DNA of 52,135 nt from Bacteroidales bacterium UBA3143 (lineage in GTDB: Bacteria; Bacteroidota; Bacteroidia; Bacteroidales; Dysgonomonadaceae): assembly GCA_002364735.1 (NCBI GenBank), contig DEZB01000027.1, positions 1-52,135 of the forward strand, given 5' to 3'. The notes beneath the pieces were generated by a model that was given only the letters and a program-made list of their open reading frames with translations, had not been told where the DNA came from and ran no database searches. Shown here in pieces: positions 44,886-52,135 of this stretch (the stretch's first letter is position 1; the number at the start of each line of letters is the position of its first letter). Position numbers and translations under genes: made by a program.

Positions 44886-45786
44886 TCCGATACTTACAAA
44901 AAAAGATATACCCTATCCTGTTGCCACAGTTCACAATGCAGGAATGGTTAAGCATAACGATGATTACATTATGCTGTTTAGGTCGCACAACTTAAACGGA
45001 CGAAGCATTATTGGCAAAGCTGTGAGTAAGGATGGATATAACTTTGAAGTTGATAAAGAACCATTTATAATACCATCAACTGAAGGTGTTTTCAAAGAAT
45101 ATGAAGCCTTTGGTGTTGAAGATCCCAGAATTTCATTTATAGACGGTGAGTATTTAATTACTTACAGTGCATACTCGCAACACGGAGTAAGGATTGGTTT
45201 GGCAAAAACAAAAGATTTTAAATCAGTAGAACGTTTTTCTTTAATCACCGAAGCAGACTATCGTAATGTAGTTATTTTCCCCGAAAAATTCAATGGACTA
45301 TATGCACGTTTAGACCGTCCTCATTCTGAAATATCACCGTGGGCAATATGGATTTCCTATTCACCCGATTTAAGGTATTGGGGAGATTCGGAATTAATAA
45401 TGAGACCAGTACAGTATCATTGGGACGAAATGAAAATTGGCCCAGGTGCCACTCCTATTAAAACTCCACGTGGTTGGCTCAACATATATCATGGTGTGTT
45501 CCCAACAATGGCTGGCAGTGTATACAGATTGGGAGTTGCATTGCACGACTTACATAATCCTGCAAAAATAATAGCAGTGGGAGACGAATGGATTCTTCAG
45601 CCAGAAGATACACACGAAATTACTGGCTACGTACCTAATGTTGTTTTCACCTGTGGAGCTATTCCAGAACCTGACGGAAGCGTCAAAATATATTGGGGAG
45701 GAGCAGATACAGTAATGTGTGTTGGCACTGCCAATATAGAAGAATTGGTGGATCATTGCTTCAAAAACAGCAGAAGTGCACTTTAA
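44860..45786 (+). CDS. GH130 family mannoside phosphorylase-like protein, copy 1
   Basis: A 308-aa five-bladed beta-propeller of GH130, whose characterised members phosphorolyse or hydrolyse beta-mannosides (beta-1,4- or beta-1,2-). Motifs: YSGNPILTKKDIPYPVATVHN, MLFRSHNLNGRS, EAFGVEDPRISFIDGEY with the catalytic-type Asp88, LYARLDRPH, IGPGATPIKTPRGWLNIYHG and PNVVFTCGAI. It has no signal peptide, so it acts in the cytosol. Its start overlaps the GT4 gene. It is about 180 aa shorter than the second GH130 protein and belongs to a different subgroup. Confidence 0.9.
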   Translation: MIVKRYSGNPILTKKDIPYPVATVHNAGMVKHNDDYIMLFRSHNLNGRSIIGKAVSKDGYNFEVDKEPFIIPSTEGVFKEYEAFGVEDPRISFIDGEYLITYSAYSQHGVRIGLAKTKDFKSVERFSLITEADYRNVVIFPEKFNGLYARLDRPHSEISPWAIWISYSPDLRYWGDSELIMRPVQYHWDEMKIGPGATPIKTPRGWLNIYHGVFPTMAGSVYRLGVALHDLHNPAKIIAVGDEWILQPEDTHEITGYVPNVVFTCGAIPEPDGSVKIYWGGADTVMCVGTANIEELVDHCFKNSRSAL

Positions 45787-45889
45787 AAGTACAACCTATT
45801 ACAAAATTTATTATCTTTCGCTTTTTCATAAATACACCATACAAAGCATACTTGTGAGGTGTATTTATTTAATTTAAGTACATCAACAA

Positions 45890-46900
45890 ATGAAAATTGC
45901 ATTATTAGCACCAATAGCTTGGCGAACGCCACCCCTTAAATATGGCCCTTGGGAACAAGTGGCATCTAACATTGCCGAAGGCATGGTAAAAAAAGGATTG
46001 GAAGTGACGCTGTTTGCTACTGGTAACTCTAACACTTCTGGCAAATTGGAGTATGTCTCTGAAACTGCTTATGCCGAAGACAGCTCCATTGACCCTAAAG
46101 TGTGGGAATGCTTACACATTAGTAATGTGATGGAAAGAGCATCTGAATTTGATATTATTCATAACAATTTCGACTTTCTAACGCTCACATACTCTCGATT
46201 AATTAATACGCCCATGATTACAACTATTCATGGGTTTTCGTCACAAAAAATAATTCCTGTATATAAAAAATATAATAGTAATAATCATTATGTATCGATC
46301 AGTGATTCTGATCGAAGCCCGCAATTAGAATACATCGCTACAGTATATAATGGGATAGATAGTAGAGATTTTACCTTCAATGAAAATCCCAGGGACTACT
46401 TGTTGTTCTTTGGAAGAATACATCCTGAAAAAGGAGCTTATGAATCTATTCAAATAGCAAAAAAATCAAATAAGAAACTGATAATTTCTGGATTGATACA
46501 AGATGAGCGATACTTTGAAGAGAAAGTTAAACCATTTATAAACAATGAAGACATTGTGTATGTTGGAAACTCAGGACCCGCACAGAGAGATAAATTATTG
46601 GGAGAGGCATTAGCTTTGTTGCATCCAATAAGCTTTGACGAACCATTTGGTTTGAGTGTTGCCGAGGCTATGTTTTGTGGGACTCCCGTAATAGCCTTTA
46701 AAAGAGGTTCGATGCCCGAACTGATACAACACAAACAAACAGGCTTTATTGTAAACTCTGTTGAAGAAGCTGTAGATGCAGTAAACGATATACACTCAAT
46801 CAATCGAAAATATTGCAATAAATGGGCCGTATCAAATTTCAGTCTCGAAAAAATGGTAGATGGTTACTACAACGTATACAAAAGAATAGTAGAAGTTTGA
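45890..46900 (+). CDS. GT4 family glycosyltransferase
   Basis: A 336-aa GT-B glycosyltransferase of family GT4. N-terminal APIAWRTPPLKYGPWEQVAS and ITTIHGFSSQKI, and C-terminal domain with YLLFFGRIHPEKGAYESIQI and the donor-site E-x7-E motif EPFGLSVAEAMFCGTPVIAF (Glu251 and Glu259). It is cytosolic, probably retaining, and uses a nucleotide sugar. It precedes the second GH130 gene by 19 bp, so the two are cotranscribed. The specific sugar is unknown; mannose is an inference from GH130 neighbours. Confidence 0.92.
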   Translation: MKIALLAPIAWRTPPLKYGPWEQVASNIAEGMVKKGLEVTLFATGNSNTSGKLEYVSETAYAEDSSIDPKVWECLHISNVMERASEFDIIHNNFDFLTLTYSRLINTPMITTIHGFSSQKIIPVYKKYNSNNHYVSISDSDRSPQLEYIATVYNGIDSRDFTFNENPRDYLLFFGRIHPEKGAYESIQIAKKSNKKLIISGLIQDERYFEEKVKPFINNEDIVYVGNSGPAQRDKLLGEALALLHPISFDEPFGLSVAEAMFCGTPVIAFKRGSMPELIQHKQTGFIVNSVEEAVDAVNDIHSINRKYCNKWAVSNFSLEKMVDGYYNVYKRIVEV

Positions 46901-46919
46901 ACTTAAAAATAAAATATTT

Positions 46920-48392
46920 ATGAAGGAAGCAGTTGATATAAAAGAACTTGTCAAAAGAAAAAAGATAAAAATAGTTGGAGACAATTCGCGTGTAATTACC
47001 TTACCTCATGTTCCAAGTAAAATACCACGTATAAACAATATTATAAAACGAGTTCTTCAGTTTTCGGAAGCTGAAGCGGAAAAGCAATTAGAGAAAACGT
47101 TATTCCTTTTTGCTGATAGACATAGAGACCTTGAACAACTATTAATGAGACATTATGATAGAATCGCTGAATACGTTGTTAAAAAAGAAAGCATTAGTAA
47201 AACTCAAAAGTTGTTATTAGGAGCCTATTTTACAATGGAGTATTCAATTGAATCTGCCGCACTTTTCAATCCCTCCATTGTGTTACACCCCGATCAGAGC
47301 TTACTCCCTGAAGGTAGCGTACGGTTTATTATGAGTTTAAGGGCTACGGGCGAAGGACATATTTCATCTATTGTTTTCAGGAGTGGAATATTAGATAAAA
47401 ACATGTCTTTCAATTTTGATAGTGTTTCCGATTATGTTGAAACTCCTATAATGGTTCATGACCCATTTTATGATATCAACAGGTTTCGATTGAAACTAAA
47501 AGATTTGAAAGCATGGAATGAAACCAGTAAAAGAATATTAAGTAGTCTACCCACCTTTTTTAAACATGAGGAATTGAGGAATAGTATACGAGATATTTTT
47601 TTAGATTCTGATTTTTCTGCTGATAGCTGGACAATTACTACCATACATTGGTTGGCTGATTCTAATTATAAAATTAGATTTGACGATGATACAGCAATAT
47701 CCGAACGTGTCATATTTCCTATTTCTGCAAATGAAAGTAAAGGTATTGAGGATGCACGTTTCGTAAAATTCACCCATGAAAATGGACATGAGATTTACTA
47801 TGCAACTTACACAGCATTCAATGGCAGACGTATTTTGTCTCAATTTATAGAAACACAAGACTTCCAAACCTTCAACATGATTACCTTAAATGGCGAAGGC
47901 GTTAAAAACAAAGGAATGGCTCTTTTTCCACGAAAAATAAATGGAAAGTATGCCATGCTTTCTCGTCAAGATGGAGAAAACAACTTCATCACATACTCCG
48001 ATGATTTACATTATTGGGGAGAGGGTATTTTGCTTCAAGAACCCAAGCAACCATGGGAGTTTATCCAAATAGGGAACTGTGGATCACCAATAGAAACTGA
48101 CAAAGGCTGGTTGGTTATTACACATGGTGTGGGAAATATGAGGCAATACTCCATTGGAGTAATTCTGTTAGATTTGGAAGACCCTACAAAAATTATAGCA
48201 CGACTGGAAGAACCATTACTAACGGCTGATGAAGAAGAACGCGAAGGATATGTACCCAATGTTATTTATTCATGTGGAAGTATGATTGTGAATGATAAAT
48301 TGATTTTACCTTACGCTATGTCCGACGTTGCAACGCGTATTGCGATAGTAGATGTAAATGACTTAATCGATAATATGAAATACGAAGCTTAA
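46920..48392 (+). CDS. GH130 family mannoside phosphorylase-like protein, copy 2
   Basis: A 490-aa GH130-type protein with an N-terminal helical extension of about 180 residues before the propeller. Propeller blocks seen are KGIEDARFVKFTHENGHEIYY (catalytic-type Asp278), ALFPRKINGKYAMLSRQDGE, QIGNCGSPIETDKGWLVITH and GYVPNVIYSCGSM. Such extended forms include beta-1,2-mannoside-acting phosphorylases in the family, so this is a candidate for beta-1,2-linked mannose (inference). Last gene of the cassette; a terminator follows within 70 bp. Copies 1 and 2 differ strongly and likely act on different chain lengths or linkages. Confidence 0.88.
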   Translation: MKEAVDIKELVKRKKIKIVGDNSRVITLPHVPSKIPRINNIIKRVLQFSEAEAEKQLEKTLFLFADRHRDLEQLLMRHYDRIAEYVVKKESISKTQKLLLGAYFTMEYSIESAALFNPSIVLHPDQSLLPEGSVRFIMSLRATGEGHISSIVFRSGILDKNMSFNFDSVSDYVETPIMVHDPFYDINRFRLKLKDLKAWNETSKRILSSLPTFFKHEELRNSIRDIFLDSDFSADSWTITTIHWLADSNYKIRFDDDTAISERVIFPISANESKGIEDARFVKFTHENGHEIYYATYTAFNGRRILSQFIETQDFQTFNMITLNGEGVKNKGMALFPRKINGKYAMLSRQDGENNFITYSDDLHYWGEGILLQEPKQPWEFIQIGNCGSPIETDKGWLVITHGVGNMRQYSIGVILLDLEDPTKIIARLEEPLLTADEEEREGYVPNVIYSCGSMIVNDKLILPYAMSDVATRIAIVDVNDLIDNMKYEA

Positions 48393-48418
48393 TAGTTTCT
48401 TTGTCTCTAAAAGTTATG

Positions 48419-48457
48419 AAAGCCATTTCAGCAAAAAAATTTACTGAGATGGCTTTT
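48419..48457 (+). terminator. Terminator of the GT4/GH130 operon
   Basis: Stem AAAGCCATTTCAG / CTGAGATGGCTTT with one T-G mismatch, loop of about ten A/T bases, then T/A-rich sequence. Located 26 bp past the GH130 stop. Confidence 0.75.
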
Positions 48458-48499
48458 AAAATTTAAGGTAAATTGATGTTATAAAACATACGTAAGAAG

Positions 48500-48531
48500 T
48501 TAACAGTACACCCATATATTCCTTAGATTTG
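48500..48531 (+). promoter_or_regulatory. Candidate promoter of the GH29 gene
   Basis: A TAGATTTG -7 element (48524-48531) matches TAnnTTTG, with a weak TTAAC at about 48500 (20 bp upstream) in place of -33. It predicts a leader of about 70 nt. Confidence 0.4.
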
Positions 48532-48609
48532 TAAAGTAAAACTTCTTGTGACAATTGATGAACACAAATAGCTACAAATTAAATAACTCTCTAAATATAT
48601 AATTAAACT

Positions 48610-49980
48610 ATGAAAAAATATTTTGTTTTCGCATTGCTTATTATTTTAAGCTTTAGCAAATCATTTTCGCAAGAAAAAATATGGGACGAAAGTGAAGCTC
48701 AAAAAAAAGAACGCTTGCAATGGTGGACACACGATAGATTTGGCATGTTCATCCATTGGGGTTTGTATGCATTGCCAGCTCGTCACGAATGGGTACAGAA
48801 ATATGAAAGAATTCCTAAAGAAGAGTACATCAAATACTTTGATTACTTCAATCCCGACTTATACAACCCAAAAGAGTGGGCAAAAAAGGCTAAAGATGCG
48901 GGTATGAAATATGCTGTGCTTACTACAAAGCACCATGATGGGTTCTGTCTTTTTGATTCAAAATATACCGATTATAAAGTAACCAATACTCCCTATGGAA
49001 AGGACGCCGTTAAGGAGTGGGTAGATGCTTTTAGGGCAGAAGGAATAAAAATTGGTTTTTACTACTCATTGATAGATTGGCATCATCCCGATTTCACTAT
49101 CGACAATACACACCCGATGAGTGCAAAAACTGATGAAGAGTATGCAGAACTAAATAAAGGCAAGGACATGTCAAAGTATCGTACCTATTTGAAAAATCAG
49201 GTGCGAGAAATACTTACAAATTATGGACAAGTAGATATGTTGTGGTTAGATTTCTCATATCCTGGCAAGCACGGAAAAGGTCGTGATGATTGGGGTTCTA
49301 TAGAGCTTATCAAAATGGTACGCGAATTGCAACCTGGAATAATAATAGATGACAGAGCAGACTTAGAAGATGTACCTGGAGGATGGGATTTTAAGACACC
49401 AGAACAGTTTAAAGTGGACAAGTGGCCAGAAGTAGATGGTAAAAGAATACCTTGGGAGACTTGTCAAACATTCTCTGGATCTTGGGGATATCATAGAGAC
49501 GAAAATACATGGAAAGATAATAAACAATTATTGGTGTTGCTTATTGAATCAGTAAGCAAAGGTGGTAATGTATTGTTGAATGTGGGCCCTACTGCTCGAG
49601 GTACATTTGATGCACGTGCTGATAAAGCTTTAGCAGGAATGGGCGAATGGATGAAATATAACAGTCGTTCCATATATGGCTGCACACAAGCTCCCGATGA
49701 CTTCGAAGCACCCAACCAAACTATCCTTACTTACAATCCAGAATTAAATCGTTTGTACATTCATCTATTGGATTATCCGCTTACCAACTTCAGATTACCA
49801 GGATATAAAGGAAAGATTAAGTATGCACAGTTTCTGCACGATGCTTCTGAAATAAAAGTAACTGCTCCTTATGGACATCATATGCAGGGCAGCTTAGCAA
49901 CAGAAGATGATTTAAACTTCCGACTACCTGTCATTAAACCTAATGTGGAGATACCAGTTATTGAGGTGTTTTTGGAGTAA
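48610..49980 (+). CDS. GH29 family alpha-L-fucosidase
   Basis: Secreted exo-alpha-L-fucosidase, 456 aa with a signal peptide (cleavage near SFSQ). Family blocks: WWTHDRFGMFIHWGLYALPA, KYAVLTTKHHDGFCLFDS, IKIGFYYSLIDWHHPDF, QVDMLWLDFSYPGKHGKG with the nucleophile-type Asp214, and SKGGNVLLNVGPTARGTFD. It ends with a short beta-sandwich. It lies after the GT4/GH130 terminator and 217 bp from it, with its own promoter candidate. Together with the isomerase-like protein it indicates fucose-containing material. Confidence 0.95.
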   Translation: MKKYFVFALLIILSFSKSFSQEKIWDESEAQKKERLQWWTHDRFGMFIHWGLYALPARHEWVQKYERIPKEEYIKYFDYFNPDLYNPKEWAKKAKDAGMKYAVLTTKHHDGFCLFDSKYTDYKVTNTPYGKDAVKEWVDAFRAEGIKIGFYYSLIDWHHPDFTIDNTHPMSAKTDEEYAELNKGKDMSKYRTYLKNQVREILTNYGQVDMLWLDFSYPGKHGKGRDDWGSIELIKMVRELQPGIIIDDRADLEDVPGGWDFKTPEQFKVDKWPEVDGKRIPWETCQTFSGSWGYHRDENTWKDNKQLLVLLIESVSKGGNVLLNVGPTARGTFDARADKALAGMGEWMKYNSRSIYGCTQAPDDFEAPNQTILTYNPELNRLYIHLLDYPLTNFRLPGYKGKIKYAQFLHDASEIKVTAPYGHHMQGSLATEDDLNFRLPVIKPNVEIPVIEVFLE

Positions 49981-50031
49981 TACAGTAATTCAAAATTAAC
50001 GAATAGTCTGATTAGGCACTAAAAAGAAGAG

Positions 50032-50089
50032 TTGTAGTAGAGATATTTCACTACAATTTATAAGGGTGAACGGGAAGGTTCGCCCTTAT
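50032..50089 (+). terminator. Two hairpins after the GH29 gene
   Basis: First hairpin TTGTAGT / ACTACAA (50032-50056), then ATAAGGGTGAAC / GTTCGCCCTTAT (50060-50089, one T-G wobble, loop GGGAAG) followed by TTTAATT. The second is a good intrinsic terminator for the fucosidase gene. Confidence 0.65.
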
Positions 50090-50499
50090 TTAATTCAACG
50101 ACACAACAGTTTTGTCCTTATAACAATACTGTAATTACTTACTCGCTATGTTATACAACATTGAAGAAGAACATTGTAAGACCTTGATCATCTCTAAAAT
50201 ATTATGAAAGACTCCATATATCTTCTACACTAAAATCATAATAATTTATGAAAAACAACTCCTCGGATTGGGCAAAAAACTTTATTTTAGTGAATCAGAG
50301 GCCTAAAATTGTTCAAAAGATTTTCTTTTAAAGAAAACCCATGGCAGGAAAGGTCGTTTTATTTTGCATTACGAAACATGCCTATCGGAAATTTGACAAC
50401 CAATTATTACTTCCCTCTAATGCTATATTATTGAAGGAATCTTTTCTATATTTGAGGATCCATTTTTATAGAAGTATATTAAACAACACACACATATAT
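50090..50499. other. Intergenic region before the frameshifted sulfatase
   Basis: About 410 bp with no RNA gene, repeat or convincing coding frame. An in-frame extension of the sulfatase to 50341 exists, but it lacks the features of a signal peptide and is probably not translated. Confidence 0.5.
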
Positions 50500-52040
50500 A
50501 TGATAATCAAAAAACAACTTTTTGCACTTGCTCTTGCACCAATGAGTTTGATAGCACAAGATACAATCATTCCCGACAATCGGCCAAACATTATATTGTT
50601 TATGGTGGACGATATGGGATGGCAAGACACTTCTCTTCCTTTTTGGACCGAAAAGACACCGCTTAATGAGCGATATCACACACCAAATATGGAGCGATTA
50701 GCCGCTCAAGGAAAAATGTTTACACAAGCTTATGCATGTAGTGTTAGCTCTCCAACACGGGTGAGTCTTATGACTGGGATGAACGCCGCAAGACACAGAG
50801 TAACTAACTGGACATTACAAAAAAACACCTCGACGGATAGAAAAATTGAGGTGCTGGAATTTCCTGAGTGGAATGTGAACGGAATATCACAAGCTACCAA
50901 CATTCCTCTCACGTATCAAGTTACATCGCTACCACAAATACTGAAAGACAATGGATACCACACTATTCATTGTGGCAAAGCACATTATGGAGCAATAGAC
51001 ACTCCAGGAGAAAATCCTCATCATTTTGGCTTTGAAGTAAATATTGCTGGACACGCTGCAGGTGGATTGGCAAGCTATTTGGGTGAAGACAATTATGGCA
51101 ACAAAGCTGATGGTAAGACAACGTCTCCATTTGCCGTGCCAGGATTAAAGGATTACTGGGGCACCAACACATTTGTAACTGAAGCACTCACCATCGAATC
51201 AGTAAAAGCGCTTGATAAGGCAAAGAAGCTGGATCAACCATTTTTTCTTTACATGTCGCACTATGCGGTGCACATACCCTTAGATAAAGATATGCGCTAT
51301 TACCAGAAATATGTCGACAATGGATTGTCTGAAAATGAAGCAGCTTATGCGTCCTTAATCGAAGGAATGGACAAAAGCTTGGGCGACTTGATGGATTGGT
51401 TAGAAGCAAATGAACTGGATGAAAATACAATCGTGATTTTTATGTCTGACAATGGTGGTTTTTCTTCATCAACCACCTGGCGCGACAAACCATTGCACAC
51501 ACAAAATGCACCACTCAACAGTGGCAAGGGTTCAGCATATGAAGGCGGGATTAGAGAGCCAATGATGTGAAATGGCCAGGTAAAGTAGAAGCGAAAACTA
51601 AAACGGATGAGTATCTCATCATTGAAGATTTCTTTCCCACCATGCTTGAAATGGCTGAAGTGAAAGAGTATGAAACAATTCAACCAATTGATGGAGTAAG
51701 CTTCCTACACCTACTAACAAAAACTAACAAACAAAAGATCCCCAACAGAAACCTCTATTGGAATTTCCCTAACCTTTGGGGAAACGAAGGTCCGGGCATT
51801 GGTCCTACCTGTACAATTAGAAGTCAGGATTGGAAACTAATCTATTATTATGAAACTGGACATAAAGAACTTTTTAATAGCACATATGATATTGGCGAAA
51901 CCAATAATCTTATACAGCAAAACCCACATATAACAAAGAAGCTGTCACAAGATTTGGGTAATTACCTTCGAGAGGTAGGAGGACAACGTCCGAAGTTTAA
52001 ATCTACAGGTGAGCCATGTCCTTGGCCTGATGAAGTCTGA
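50500..52040 (+). pseudogene. S1-family sulfatase interrupted by a 1-bp frameshift
   Basis: A secreted sulfatase (start MIIKKQLFALALAPMSLIAQ, signal peptide) of about 513 codons, split into two frames. The first part has IILFMVDDMGWQDTS, the active-site motif SSPTRVSLMTG (Ser83, Arg87; Ser-type) and DENTIVIFMSDNGG, and stops at TGA 51568-51570 right after GGIREPM. The remainder is read in another frame from 51567 and begins VKWPGKVEAKT, exactly the expected continuation, ending at 52040. Loss of one base at about 51565-51567 explains this. Both parts show no other damage, so the mutation is recent or is a sequencing error. A GTGA start/stop overlap might allow re-initiation, but a two-chain sulfatase is unlikely. 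Confidence 0.88.
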
Positions 52041-52069
52041 AATAAATGCAATACAGAAGAATAGAATAC

Positions 52070-52099
52070 AAAAAAAAGGACTTAACAGTCCTTTTTTTT
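52070..52099 (+). terminator. Intrinsic terminator after the sulfatase
   Basis: Thirteen-bp stem AAAAAAAAGGACT / AGTCCTTTTTTTT with loop TAAC, ending in a T run; 30 bp past the sulfatase stop. Confidence 0.88.
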
Positions 52100-52135
52100 G
52101 TCTATTTTATTCAATTAACCCACATTGCAGTAATA

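Noticed and set aside
46450..46818. Minus-strand 122-codon frame
   Set aside because: Antisense to the GT4 gene at 45890-46900, no support.
50341..50499. N-terminal extension of the third sulfatase
   Set aside because: Starting at 50500 gives a proper signal peptide; the extension has no family similarity and reads like non-coding DNA.
51567..52040. Separate small gene after the sulfatase
   Set aside because: Its sequence is the direct continuation of the sulfatase fold (VKWPGKV onwards), so it is the second half of a frameshifted gene.

Overview
The window is an AT-rich chromosomal segment from a member of the Bacteroidota, probably a Bacteroidales/Marinilabiliales-type organism. The evidence is an adjacent SusC/SusD pair, many secreted lipoproteins with a Cys lipobox, promoters of the TTTG/TAnnTTTG type, few Shine-Dalgarno sequences, and a large set of sulfatases and glycoside hydrolases. 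No rRNA, tRNA, CRISPR array, transposase or phage gene was seen.

Layout. (1) 1-5.9 kb, housekeeping and accessory genes: dinB (-), a secreted lipoprotein made of two tandem ecotin (serine protease inhibitor) domains, an MscS-type channel, then a GNAT acetyltransferase / PLP amino-acid racemase / formyltransferase group. (2) 5.95-6.7 kb, about 13 copies of a 41-bp tandem repeat whose units can form hairpins, followed by a 24-bp inverted-repeat operator. (3) 6.7-14.6 kb, a co-directional nitric-oxide / iron-sulfur stress cluster: Rrf2-family regulator with three Cys, DUF438-PAS-DUF1858 protein, di-iron repair protein Ric, ferredoxin-reductase-like flavoprotein, aconitase, AhpD-like protein and two DUF488 proteins. 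(4) 14.6-52 kb, a large polysaccharide utilization region. It holds a GH140-like enzyme (+) and, mostly on the minus strand, a GH88 unsaturated uronyl hydrolase, a heparinase II/III-type lyase, SusD, SusC, GH3, two sulfatases, two GH106-type alpha-L-rhamnosidases and a fucose/arabinose isomerase-family protein. On the plus strand follow a GT4/GH130/GT4/GH130 cassette, a GH29 alpha-L-fucosidase and a third sulfatase that is frameshifted. Two repeat-rich islands (17.5-18.5 kb and 19.5-20.3 kb) flank an orphan lysine-rich protein.

How it works together (inference): the lyase, sulfatases, rhamnosidases, fucosidase, GH3 and GH88 together fit breakdown of a sulfated, uronic-acid-containing, rhamnose/fucose-rich polysaccharide (ulvan-like, fucoidan-like or a complex exopolysaccharide). 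SusCD would import oligomers and the isomerase-like protein would handle released deoxy- or pentose sugars. The GT4/GH130 cassette is cytosolic and probably serves mannoside synthesis and phosphorolysis rather than polymer breakdown.

The most unusual items are the two-headed ecotin with different P1 residues (Met and Arg), the two separate tandem arrays that share a 41-bp period, three hairpins with a conserved loop motif but different stems, a perfect 36-bp palindrome, and a 14-bp palindromic motif (TTTATCCCTATAAA) placed similarly upstream of two PUL transcription units.
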